This document shows, piece by piece, positions 1-8,403 of a DNA stretch of 64,000 nucleotides. A program made the position numbers and the translations under genes. Source of the stretch: CAYUIV01 sp964444925 (GTDB lineage Bacteria; Pseudomonadota; Gammaproteobacteria; Diplorickettsiales; Diplorickettsiaceae); NCBI GenBank assembly GCA_964444925.1, contig CAYUIV010000001.1, positions 62,001 to 126,000 of the forward strand. Direction: 5' to 3'. The notes under the pieces were generated by a model. The model made no database searches. It saw only the letters and a list, made by a program, of their open reading frames with translations, and was not told where the DNA came from. Position 1 is the first letter of the stretch. Every line of letters begins with the position of its first letter.

Positions 1-1
1 A

Positions 2-1486
2 AAAAACGCTGAAGCTGAAGAAGTTGAAGCAGTTATTTTGAAAGAAAGAATTGATATTCAAAGAAGTGAAATATTACATATCTGCGCTCAATTAGATCGA
101 GTCGATGTTTTTGAAAGATTGCTACCTTATCGTCTTGACCTCGATACAACAAATACAAAGCAAGAAACGCCTTTACACGTGGCTGCAAAATGTAGTAGTG
201 ATGCTATGTTAAGGAAGTTAATTCGTTACTCTGCTAATTTAAATCTCATCAATCAAAATAATCGGACACCTTTAGAAGAAGCTGTCGTCAATGGAAATGT
301 CACTGGTGTCAATACTTTACTTCACGCAGGTGCTACGCAAGATTTTCTGAGAAACGATTTATTAGAATTTACTTTTAAAAAAGCTATTAAAAACACTATA
401 GTAGACTTTTTATTTTTATTTTCTTTAATACAGTTCTTTACTTTGCAAAGAAACTATCCTGTTTTTATCTTTTTCTTGACAGTGTTTGTTTTATTGAGTG
501 CATATATCAAATTTTATTTTTTCCACAACAAAACTGAACAAGAACAAAAACATGCAGAAATTTTACTTTTAGGTAAGAGAAATACGCCCCTGATAGTTGC
601 AGCGTATGCGTTATGCAATGGAGATGAAACAAAAAAACAAAATTTTAATACTATCTTCCAAGCGCTATTATCACACCAAGGAAATATTCATGTATTAGAC
701 TCAAACGGTTTTTCACTATTACATCTCCTAGTCAGTAGTGATGCGATAGAAAACATTAAGTTAATCCTTTTGAAGAAAGTGAATGTGTATGTCAAAACTC
801 CAAATCAAAAATTTAGTGCATTTGATATCGCGCGTCTTTCTCATGCACAATTAACCATTAACTATTTATGTCAAAATATTGCAAAAGCATTTCAGTTCGA
901 AAACCAATCGCTTGGTGTGAATGTTGCAACTGAAATCAGTACTTTGATATGGCTTTTTTTACGTGAAGATGAAAGAAATAGCTTTTTAGAGGTTCTAAAA
1001 CTACCAACTCGTCAATTACGATTTTCTGTTGATCAAAAAGAAGGGATATCACTTCGTCATCGATTCTTCTTACTACAAAGGACACCTGTCAATGTTGATC
1101 TTTCAAAATTATTTTGCTTTAAGAAAGCATCTGATACGGTCTTTGAACTGCCTTCCTTACCCATTGAGTTATGGAAACAAATCATTTTTTTATATTTTTT
1201 AAATACTTACCCTGGTCGGGTGAAACAATTATATCAATACATGTCACGCGATTCTTTTAATGATGAAACACAAAAAAAATTCAATTTTTTTATTGATTCA
1301 ATATCTAGTGTGCACCATGAGCACAGCGTATTAAAAGTTGAATCTCTTGACTTGAATGGATCAGAAGTAAAAGCATTCAACGATTTTTTGAAAGTACTTA
1401 ATACAGGTATTATCCCTCTTATCGAACAAAGCACAACATTTACAAAGTATATCAAAGTAAGATCTGCTTATCAGCATGGAAATTAA
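2..1486 (+). CDS. Ankyrin-repeat protein with membrane hairpin, 5'-truncated by window edge
   Basis: The reading frame is open to the left edge (it reads KNAEAEEVEAVI before the first possible start, a TTG at 38), so the N-terminus lies outside the window. Ankyrin-type repeats are seen before the membrane part (for example TPLHVAAK and RTPLEEAVVNGN) and after it (SLLHLLVSSDAIENIKLILL). Between them, at about 391-530, lie two strongly hydrophobic stretches that look like a transmembrane hairpin. Near the C-terminus, at about 1147-1212, is LPSLPIELWKQII, which resembles the first helix of an F-box. Ankyrin repeats bind proteins, and in intracellular bacteria such proteins are often secreted to the host, but secretion here is inference. 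Confidence 0.8.
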   Translation, partial: KNAEAEEVEAVILKERIDIQRSEILHICAQLDRVDVFERLLPYRLDLDTTNTKQETPLHVAAKCSSDAMLRKLIRYSANLNLINQNNRTPLEEAVVNGNVTGVNTLLHAGATQDFLRNDLLEFTFKKAIKNTIVDFLFLFSLIQFFTLQRNYPVFIFFLTVFVLLSAYIKFYFFHNKTEQEQKHAEILLLGKRNTPLIVAAYALCNGDETKKQNFNTIFQALLSHQGNIHVLDSNGFSLLHLLVSSDAIENIKLILLKKVNVYVKTPNQKFSAFDIARLSHAQLTINYLCQNIAKAFQFENQSLGVNVATEISTLIWLFLREDERNSFLEVLKLPTRQLRFSVDQKEGISLRHRFFLLQRTPVNVDLSKLFCFKKASDTVFELPSLPIELWKQIIFLYFLNTYPGRVKQLYQYMSRDSFNDETQKKFNFFIDSISSVHHEHSVLKVESLDLNGSEVKAFNDFLKVLNTGIIPLIEQSTTFTKYIKVRSAYQHGN

Positions 1487-1519
1487 AGTAAACTGTTGAC
1501 TAAAAGATAGGAAATAGCA

Positions 1520-2377
1520 TCAAGAAATCTGTAATGTTACGTCTTGGATATCAAATTTGTTTAGCAAATCTTGTTCAATGATTCGAAGATTAATTGGTGT
1601 TTTGAGTGGTTTAGCTGTGATAAGGTGTGCTGTTAAAATTGTTTCTTTTGTACTAATCGACCAAATGTGTACTCTTTCAACTGTGTGAATATTTTGAATA
1701 TTTCTTAAGTACTGTTCCACAGATGCTCTATCAATATGAGAGGGAACGGCACATAAAAGCAAAGCAAGTGCATGGCTCAATAATTTCCAACTACCTAGAA
1801 AAATGACAATTGCAATGATGCAAGCAATGAGAGTATCTGCGATTTGATAATGCGTATAATAGACAAAGAGTGCGCCTGCAACTACACCAAGTGAAGTCAC
1901 TGCATCTAGTACAAGGTGTAAAAAAGCGCCTCGGATATTAATATCATTATCTTTATCTTTGATAAATAAAAGTGCGGTTCCTGCATTAATCAAAATGCCT
2001 AAAGAAGCAATGAGTAAAACTGCTTTTTCATCCATAGGGTGTGGGTGACGTATCTTTTCAATAGCTTCGTACACAATAATGCCAACGCTTGACATAAGCA
2101 GTAAAGCGTTCATAAAAGCACCTAAAATAGTTAGTTTTTTATAACCATACGTGTATCTTGTATCAATAACTTCATAAGTTGCAAATATTTGTGCACCCCA
2201 TGCAATAAGAAGACCTACTACATCTCCAAGGTTATGTAACGCATCAGAAAGTAAACTGACAGAATGTGCTTGCGTTGCATATAACACTTGTGTCACTGCA
2301 AGTGATGTATTAAGTAATATTGCGATTACAAAGCGAACGTAAAGGCTATTTTTTTTTGAAAAAGAGTTAGGATACAT
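1520..2377 (-). CDS. Cation diffusion facilitator (CzcD/ZitB-type) metal exporter
   Basis: A 285-residue inner-membrane protein of the CDF family, which exports Zn2+ or related divalent metals in exchange for protons. About six hydrophobic segments are visible. The metal-site signature in the second segment is SLLSDALHNLGD (Asp45, His48, Asp52), and the matching site in the fifth is HLVLDAVTSLG. The length fits the short CzcD/ZitB branch, and the C-terminal soluble part (from about residue 205) is the usual cytoplasmic domain. It lies 20 bases downstream of a small zinc-ribbon gene on the same strand, so the two may be cotranscribed. The exact metal cannot be told from sequence alone. Confidence 0.88.
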   Translation of the reverse strand: MYPNSFSKKNSLYVRFVIAILLNTSLAVTQVLYATQAHSVSLLSDALHNLGDVVGLLIAWGAQIFATYEVIDTRYTYGYKKLTILGAFMNALLLMSSVGIIVYEAIEKIRHPHPMDEKAVLLIASLGILINAGTALLFIKDKDNDINIRGAFLHLVLDAVTSLGVVAGALFVYYTHYQIADTLIACIIAIVIFLGSWKLLSHALALLLCAVPSHIDRASVEQYLRNIQNIHTVERVHIWSISTKETILTAHLITAKPLKTPINLRIIEQDLLNKFDIQDVTLQIS

Positions 2378-2397
2378 ATAACTTGATATTTTAGAGA

Positions 2398-2598
2398 TTA
2401 CTTATTCTTTTCTAGATGATATTCTGCGCTGCAATAAGGACAAATTGCATATCCTACATCGCGAATAGATAAGTAAATACGAGGATGACTATCCCAAAGT
2501 TGCATTGTTGGTGTAGGACAGCAAAGTGGTAAATCAGATTCTTTGACGTGATAAACGTTATCCACTTTATCATCTTTTGTTGTTGAAAAGTCTTGCAT
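2398..2598 (-). CDS. Small zinc-finger protein, zf-CHCC family
   Basis: A 66-residue protein ending in a zinc-binding module: HPRIYLSIRD, then CPYCSAEYHL. This His plus CxxC layout matches the zf-CHCC family, related to the mitochondrial complex I subunit NDUFS6; many proteobacteria have a stand-alone copy. Upstream CC (PLCCPTP) may also contribute. The role of the bacterial stand-alone form is not settled. It directly precedes the CDF exporter. The start is an ATG with no clear Shine-Dalgarno site. Confidence 0.75.
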   Translation of the reverse strand: MQDFSTTKDDKVDNVYHVKESDLPLCCPTPTMQLWDSHPRIYLSIRDVGYAICPYCSAEYHLEKNK

Positions 2599-2703
2599 GG
2601 TTCTGTGTAAAATACAAACAAATTCACTATAGCACTATTGCCTTATAAATAAAATTTAGATTGTATTGTTAGTTGTATTTATTTCAGACATGCAGTTTTG
2701 TAG

Positions 2704-2709
2704 TATACT
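2704..2709 (+). promoter_or_regulatory. Possible -10 box for the TraI-like gene
   Basis: TATACT lies 32 bases before the chosen ATG at 2742 and matches five of six bases of the sigma-70 -10 consensus. No convincing -35 box stands at 17 bases; TTCAGA at 15 bases is the nearest. In AT-rich DNA such hits arise by chance. Confidence 0.3.
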
Positions 2710-2741
2710 GTACCGTGTATCTAAAGGGGGTAGTTATTCTT

Positions 2742-3992
2742 ATGAGTAGTTTTTTCGATAACGATTCCTTTTTACTTGATGCGCATAAATCAAGTATCAG
2801 TACATTTCAATTTCCAATTCGCAGTGCTGCTTCCATTCTAAAACAAAAAACGTATCAACCTTTCCTTAAAATAATTCAAACAATCCTTTCTAAGGAACTT
2901 TACCATAAGTACTATCTTCCTGCCATTACACAGTTTGTTGAATATGCCCAAGCACTGCCGGCAAGAGAGCAAGGGTTATTTTCTGAAAAACAAGGACTGA
3001 TCGACTATAGTTTATCTCGAGCAACTTATACATTGACCTTTGCATTAGCTCATCTTTATCCAAAAGAGAAAAACTTTTTGAAAATGAATGAACAAAGCAT
3101 TGACGCTTTAAATTTATACACTGCTTTTACAGCTGCCTTGTTTATGAATATTGGCCAGCTATTACGTTACTATAGTATTACTTTGCATAGCAAAGAAAAA
3201 AATACAAATCAACTTTGGAATCCATTTCAAGGTGCTATGTGTGATAAAAAGTTTAATTACTCTAGCTACAGTTTCAAATATATAGAAAGCCATTTTATTC
3301 CTTATCTATGCCGTGGTGCTTTAGTGAGTCGTATTCTAGATAAAGGTTCTAAAACAAACGCAGGATTTAATTGGTTAATCAGTCACCTTGAAGTTTATGA
3401 GTCTTGGCTTGCACTGCTAGATGAAGAAGAAACAAACGTTCCTTTTAGTGCTGTTATGGAGCTTATTCCATTTGCTGATCGGCATACAGTAGAAGCCCGT
3501 TTAAGAAAATTCAAACATCAATTGCAACGTGCAACAAATTTATTTTATGACAGAAAATATAGTACTGAAGAAAAAAGAATACCTAACGATTTAGGTGAGC
3601 GATTTTTACAGTGGATTCAAGCACAGCTTGCAGAAGGAAAGTTACCGGTTAATCATAAAAATATTGTAGGACTTCGTAGAAGTCGTCAAGGCATATTAAT
3701 TGCAAAGATGGAGCTAGAAAAATTCAGTCAGCTATATCAATTAGATGCAACCATTGTTGAGAAGCAATTTAAAGAACTCGTTGCATTGTATCCCACATCA
3801 GTCAATGAACGTGGCCGCCAGTCTAGCGCAATGGGAGGAACCTCACAAATTGCGTTAGAAAAATGGCTTACTGTTTATAACCCCGCACTAATATTTAGTA
3901 TTGGTCGTGTGCCTCCATTCTTTCTCACCGCGTCACAAAAAAATGTTATGCAGTCTTCAAGTCCATACCATACAACTACAACACATTATTAG
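2742..3992 (+). CDS. TraI_2/MobH-like protein with degenerate HD motif
   Basis: A 416-residue protein. The start is set at an ATG preceded by an unusually good ribosome site (AAAGGGGG, 12 bases upstream) rather than at an in-frame ATG 69 bases earlier. The N-terminal third resembles the TraI_2 domain of MobH-type conjugative relaxases (YYLPAITQFVEYAQALPA, then GLIDYSLSRA, then AALFMNIGQLL). The histidines and the His-Asp pair of that HD-like fold are replaced (MNIGQ where HDIGK is expected), so nuclease activity looks lost. The C-terminal part (about residues 285-350) resembles the TraI_2 C-terminal region. No other conjugation gene is nearby. It may be a domesticated relic with a new role. 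Its stop overlaps that of ruvA by four bases. Confidence 0.6.
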   Translation: MSSFFDNDSFLLDAHKSSISTFQFPIRSAASILKQKTYQPFLKIIQTILSKELYHKYYLPAITQFVEYAQALPAREQGLFSEKQGLIDYSLSRATYTLTFALAHLYPKEKNFLKMNEQSIDALNLYTAFTAALFMNIGQLLRYYSITLHSKEKNTNQLWNPFQGAMCDKKFNYSSYSFKYIESHFIPYLCRGALVSRILDKGSKTNAGFNWLISHLEVYESWLALLDEEETNVPFSAVMELIPFADRHTVEARLRKFKHQLQRATNLFYDRKYSTEEKRIPNDLGERFLQWIQAQLAEGKLPVNHKNIVGLRRSRQGILIAKMELEKFSQLYQLDATIVEKQFKELVALYPTSVNERGRQSSAMGGTSQIALEKWLTVYNPALIFSIGRVPPFFLTASQKNVMQSSSPYHTTTTHY

Positions 3993-4588
3993 TGTTTAAA
4001 TAGTGATTGTAATGCTTTTCGAATTAATTCTTCAGTAGACAAATAAGATTTCACTTCGTACACAGCTTTGTTTGCAACAGCTGTGCTGTACCCGAGGGCA
4101 GTGAGTGCATTCATTGCATCTTTTCGTGCTTTTGGTAATGTGCTGACTGAAAAACTTTCTTGCACAGTCATCTCCTCTTCAACAAGATAATGAAAACGAT
4201 TTTTCATCTCTAATAATAATCTTTCAGACGTTTTTTGACCAATACCTGGAATATTTCGCAAGATACTAACGTCTTTATTTTCAATCATATGAACTATTTG
4301 CGCCGCATTCATATTGGATAAAATAGCAAGCGCCATTTTAGGCCCAACACTATTGATTTTAATTAACTCTTGAAAAATTTTTCTTTCTTTACGGTCAGTA
4401 AAACCATAAAGTACTTGACGATCCTCTCTAATCAAAAGGTGTGTATACAATAAACTGGTTTCGTTTACTTTAGGTAATTGATAAAAAGTATTCATTGATA
4501 CATTTAACTCATAAGCCAGATAACCTGCTTCAATAACGAGATAAGGTGCCTCTTTTTCAATCAATTTTCCTTTAATATAAGTAATCAT
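3989..4588 (-). CDS. ruvA: Holliday junction branch-migration subunit RuvA
   Basis: A 199-residue protein of normal RuvA length (about 200). The N-terminal OB fold starts MITYIKGKLIEK, followed by the helix-hairpin-helix region with NSVGPKMALAILS (about residues 79-91) and NIPGIGQKTSERLLLEMK (about 112-129), then the small C-terminal domain that contacts RuvB. RuvA binds four-way junctions and loads the RuvB motor. It follows ruvC by 21 bases in the usual gammaproteobacterial order, but ruvB does not follow; the next gene is convergent and overlaps by four bases. Confidence 0.95.
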   Translation of the reverse strand: MITYIKGKLIEKEAPYLVIEAGYLAYELNVSMNTFYQLPKVNETSLLYTHLLIREDRQVLYGFTDRKERKIFQELIKINSVGPKMALAILSNMNAAQIVHMIENKDVSILRNIPGIGQKTSERLLLEMKNRFHYLVEEEMTVQESFSVSTLPKARKDAMNALTALGYSTAVANKAVYEVKSYLSTEELIRKALQSLFKH

Positions 4589-4609
4589 AAAAATTTTAAA
4601 ACGACAGTA

Positions 4610-5104
4610 TTATTGCAAAGTATTTACTATTTTGATTTTATAGGATTGCACATGACAAAGTGCCAGCGCTAAAGCATCTGCTGCGTCTTGACTTGGCGGT
4701 GATGAAAGGCTTAATAAACGCTGTACCATTTTCTGTATTTGCGATTTACTTGCTGCACCATAACCAACTATCGTTTTTTTTACTTGACGTGTATCATAAT
4801 GTGTAATTTTTAGCTCTTCAAGCTCTAAAACTGCAAGTGCAACCCCTCTTGCTTGGCCTAAAACTAATGCAGATTGTACATTCATATGAAAAAATACTTT
4901 CTCTACTACCGCTTCAATTGGGTGATATTTTTTTACAACTTCTGTTAATTCTTTAAACAAAGTGGCTAACGAACCTTTAGAAATGATTGTACCACTTGCA
5001 ATATATGAAACGTTATTCTGTTCAACTGTAATAATGCCATACCCCATTTTTTGAGAACCTGGATCAACTCCTATCACTGTATAACATTGATCTTTTTTTC
5101 TCAT
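4610..5104 (-). CDS. ruvC: Holliday junction resolvase RuvC
   Basis: A 164-residue RNase-H-fold endonuclease that cuts Holliday junctions in the RuvABC pathway. The first catalytic aspartate is in VIGVDPGSQKMGYG, a conserved Glu lies in AVVEKVFF (about residue 69), and the C-terminal acidic pair is in SQDAADALALALCH. Length is normal. Its ATG overlaps the yebC stop (ATGA), which indicates coupled translation with yebC. Confidence 0.95.
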   Translation of the reverse strand: MRKKDQCYTVIGVDPGSQKMGYGIITVEQNNVSYIASGTIISKGSLATLFKELTEVVKKYHPIEAVVEKVFFHMNVQSALVLGQARGVALAVLELEELKITHYDTRQVKKTIVGYGAASKSQIQKMVQRLLSLSSPPSQDAADALALALCHVQSYKIKIVNTLQ

Positions 5105-5826
5105 GGAAACCTATAGTTAGAGTGAACGGTATGCACATCAGATACTTCATCTAAGGCAGTCAATAAAGCGTGTATTTGCTCTCTTTTAGATTTTTCTTTA
5201 ATCACAAAATATTTCATAGGTAACCAAATAAGCTTTGCTTCTTGAACAGAGAACTTTTCTTGTATATGTCTTAAAGTGATATCAAATCTTTCACACGAAG
5301 TTACAAAAATAGGATAAGTTTTCTGTTGTGTTTTGTATACAATGTCTTCAATCGACATAGTCAATGCATATTCCATTAAAGTTTCTTCTGAAATTTTGAC
5401 ATCATCTAATTTAATCCAACCTTTTCGTTTAAAAAGATGTGTGACAGTACCGGTAACGCCCAGCTTTCCGCCATTTTTTTGAAAAATATGGCGTAACGTA
5501 GCCGCTGTACGATTACGATTATCAGTAAAGGTATGTATTAAAATGGCAATACCATAGGGGCCGTATCCTTCATAAATCACTTCTTGAGTAGTTTCCTGTG
5601 TGGGCTGTGTAACTTTTTGAATAGCATTATCAATGCGACTACGGCTAAGATTTGCTGCCAACGCTTTTGAAACAGCTAAACGCAGGTGTGGGTTTTGCTC
5701 AAGCTCTATACCGTTTCTCGCAGCAATGGTCACTTCTCGGATTAATCTTGTAAATAGCTGACTTTTTTTTAGATCTTGTGCGTATTTTCGATGCTGAATG
5801 TTTGTCCATTTACTATGACCAGCCAT
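5101..5826 (-). CDS. yebC: YebC/TACO1-family translation factor or regulator
   Basis: A 241-residue YebC protein. It opens with the family signature MAGHSKWTNIQHRKYAQD and contains EVIYEGYGPYGIAILI and TDNRNRTAATLRHIF, all diagnostic. The family has been linked to ribosome function at proline-rich stretches and to transcription control in some species. It sits between aspS and ruvC as in many gammaproteobacteria, only four bases from the aspS stop, and overlaps ruvC, which argues for one aspS-yebC-ruvC-ruvA transcript. Confidence 0.95.
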   Translation of the reverse strand: MAGHSKWTNIQHRKYAQDLKKSQLFTRLIREVTIAARNGIELEQNPHLRLAVSKALAANLSRSRIDNAIQKVTQPTQETTQEVIYEGYGPYGIAILIHTFTDNRNRTAATLRHIFQKNGGKLGVTGTVTHLFKRKGWIKLDDVKISEETLMEYALTMSIEDIVYKTQQKTYPIFVTSCERFDITLRHIQEKFSVQEAKLIWLPMKYFVIKEKSKREQIHALLTALDEVSDVHTVHSNYRFP

Positions 5827-5830
5827 TTTA

Positions 5831-7603
5831 CTATATAGTTTTCTTAATTAAATTGAGTTCTGCTAAATGTGAAGGGTGTGTTACGGTAGGCGCATTAGTT
5901 AATGGACAAAAAGCAGTTTGTGTTTTTGGAAAAGGAATGACATCTCGTATAGATGTGGCATTTGTCATTAACATGATTAGACGATCTAAGCCAAAAGCAA
6001 TACCACCATGAGGAGGGCAACCATATTTTAAAGCTTCCAGTAAAAAGCCAAACTTCTCTTGTGCAACTGCTTTATTAATTCCTAGAATATTTAAAATTTT
6101 CTCTTGTAGTTGACTGTCATGAATTCGAATGGATCCGCCGCCGAGTTCGATACCATTCATTACTAAATCATAAGCTTTTGCCATATTGGCATCAAGGTTT
6201 TTAACATTCAAATTTTTTTCTTTAGGAGCAGTGAACGGATGATGTAGAGGTTGCCAACGTTGTTCAGTGTGATTCCATTCAAAAAGCGGAAAATCGACAA
6301 TCCACAAAGGAAAAAAACCTGTTTTCCTGAGCGATAAATCTTTAGCTAATTGAATACGTAGGTGGCCCAAAGTATTCTCTACTACTTTAAAATGATCTGC
6401 ACAGAAGAATAACAAATCATTTTTTTGTGCTTTTACACGTTTGAGTATCGCGTCAATGACCGCTTCTGATAAAAATTTTTTAATAGGTGATTGTATTATG
6501 CCTTCTTCAGTTAATTTCAACCAAGCAAGGCCTTTTGCACCTTTTTCTATCGCATATTGGTTGTATTTTTCCAGTTCACTTCGTGTTAGGGTTGCACTGT
6601 TAGGTACTTTTAAAACGGAAATTCTACTGTGGCTTTGGCTAGCAATAGAGGAAAAAACTTCAAATTCTACTTCTTTAACTAAATCATTAATATCAATCAG
6701 TTTTAAAGGAATGCTTAGATCTGGTTTATCTGTTCCATAGTCATGCATTGCTTCTCTATAGCTTATCTTTGGAAATGGATTGGGCAAATCAATTGCTAAT
6801 AGCGTTTTAAACAATTGACGTACTAAGTTCTCGGTTATCAATTGAATATCTTTTTCTTCAACAAAAGACATTTCTATATCTAATTGTGTAAACTCAGGTT
6901 GGCGATCTGCACGTAAATCTTCATCACGAAAACATTTAACAATTTGATAATACTTATCAAAACCTGCGACCATAAAAAGCTGTTTAAAAAGTTGTGGCGA
7001 CTGCGGCAGTGCAAAAACATGACCAGGATATGTTCGGCTTGGAACTAAATAGTCTCTTGCACCTTCTGGTGTAGCACTTGTGAGTACTGGGGTTTCAAGT
7101 TCTATAAAATCTTTTTTCGATAGATAATGGTGTATAAATTGTTTGACATCATGTTTTAATCTAAATTTTTTATGCACTGCTTTGCGACGCATATCGAGGT
7201 AACGGTACTTCAAAATTTTACTTTCATTCACTTGTGTATAGTCATCTAGTGTAAAAGGTAAGGGTTCTGATACATTCAAAATTTTTAAATCCTCTACAAT
7301 CAGCTCCACTTTTCCAGAAAGCATCTCTTGATTTTCAGTACCCTTTGGTCTTATTAAAATCGTACCTTGTACTTGAATAATATACTCATTTCGAATTTTT
7401 GACGCTATTTTAAAAAGCGTTTGTTGCTTAGGGTGACAAACGCTTTGTACTCGACCTGTATAATCGCGAATATCTAGAAAAATTAAGCCACCGTGGTCAC
7501 GATATGCATCTACCCAACCACATAATGTTACGGATTGATTTTGAAGTTGCTCGGTAATTTGACCACACAAATGTGTTCGATATATGGTTATTTTGTTTGA
7601 CAC
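5831..7603 (-). CDS. aspS: Aspartyl-tRNA synthetase
   Basis: A 590-residue class II synthetase of bacterial type, about the length of the E. coli enzyme. The N-terminal OB domain binds the anticodon (VTLCGWVDAYRDHGGLIFLD), motif 2 holds FRDEDLRADRQPEFTQLDIE, a GAD insertion follows, and motif 3 is GIAFGLDRLIMLM near the end, with FPKTQTAFCPLTNAPT after it. The start is GTG. It leads a four-gene block with yebC, ruvC and ruvA. Whether it is Asp-specific or also charges tRNA-Asn depends on whether gatCAB exists elsewhere. Confidence 0.96.
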   Translation of the reverse strand: MSNKITIYRTHLCGQITEQLQNQSVTLCGWVDAYRDHGGLIFLDIRDYTGRVQSVCHPKQQTLFKIASKIRNEYIIQVQGTILIRPKGTENQEMLSGKVELIVEDLKILNVSEPLPFTLDDYTQVNESKILKYRYLDMRRKAVHKKFRLKHDVKQFIHHYLSKKDFIELETPVLTSATPEGARDYLVPSRTYPGHVFALPQSPQLFKQLFMVAGFDKYYQIVKCFRDEDLRADRQPEFTQLDIEMSFVEEKDIQLITENLVRQLFKTLLAIDLPNPFPKISYREAMHDYGTDKPDLSIPLKLIDINDLVKEVEFEVFSSIASQSHSRISVLKVPNSATLTRSELEKYNQYAIEKGAKGLAWLKLTEEGIIQSPIKKFLSEAVIDAILKRVKAQKNDLLFFCADHFKVVENTLGHLRIQLAKDLSLRKTGFFPLWIVDFPLFEWNHTEQRWQPLHHPFTAPKEKNLNVKNLDANMAKAYDLVMNGIELGGGSIRIHDSQLQEKILNILGINKAVAQEKFGFLLEALKYGCPPHGGIAFGLDRLIMLMTNATSIRDVIPFPKTQTAFCPLTNAPTVTHPSHLAELNLIKKTI

Positions 7604-7630
7604 TATTGTTATCGCTTATGAGAATATTAT

Positions 7631-8194
7631 TTATACGGTAGGTAAAGTAATGCCTCTTTGATCTTGATATTTACCACTTCGATCTGCGTAAGATATTTCA
7701 CAATTTTCATCAGATTCTAAAAATAAAATTTGCGCAACCCCTTCATTAGCATATATTTTTGCAGGCAAAGTTGTCGTATTAGAAAATTCTAATGTAATTT
7801 GTCCTTTCCATTCAGGTTCTAAAGGAGTGACATTTACAATAATGCCACATCTTGCATAAGTGGATTTACCAACGCATAAAGTGAGTATATTGCGTGGAAT
7901 GTTAAATCTTTCAATTGAATGTGCCAAAGCAAAAGAGTTTGGCGGAATAATACATTCGCTTGCATTTACTTTTATGAAACTTTTTTCAGTGAATTGTTTG
8001 GGGTCTACGATCACATGATTAATGTTAGTAAATACTTTAAATTCAGGTGCACAACGAATGTCATAACCGTAACTGGACACACCGTAGGAAATGATTTTTT
8101 TATTTTCAGTATGGCGTACTTGATAAGGTATAAAAGGAAAAATCATTCCGTTTTTTGCCATCTTTTTTATCCATTGATCTGATTTAATTGACAT
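7631..8194 (-). CDS. dcd: dCTP deaminase
   Basis: A 187-residue trimeric nucleotide deaminase converting dCTP to dUTP, which feeds thymidylate synthesis. Visible family motifs are VSSYGYDIRCAPEFKVF, the substrate site VGKSTYARCGI, and the catalytic glutamate in PLEPEWKGQITLEFSN. It ends in SGKYQDQRGITLPTV, typical of the mono-functional dCTP deaminase. It lies 27 bases upstream of aspS on the same strand and could lead that operon. Confidence 0.95.
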   Translation of the reverse strand: MSIKSDQWIKKMAKNGMIFPFIPYQVRHTENKKIISYGVSSYGYDIRCAPEFKVFTNINHVIVDPKQFTEKSFIKVNASECIIPPNSFALAHSIERFNIPRNILTLCVGKSTYARCGIIVNVTPLEPEWKGQITLEFSNTTTLPAKIYANEGVAQILFLESDENCEISYADRSGKYQDQRGITLPTV

Positions 8195-8403
8195 AGGGTA
8201 GGTTTTTTATTAAAAATTTTAAATTGCTATTTTAACAAAAATTTTCTCGAAATCATCTTTTAATGTGTTGAAAGCATTTATTTTAGTATTCTATGTCCTA
8301 CTAATTTTTGATAGACGTTTTATAAATACCGTAAATTATACGAATTTTATAAAAAAATATTTTATTTAAAATTTGAAATTTAAAAAATGTTATTAAAAAA
8401 TTC

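Noticed and set aside
5778..6011. 77-codon frame on the plus strand over yebC and aspS
   Set aside because: It lies antisense to two clear genes and has no ribosome site or family; a shadow frame.
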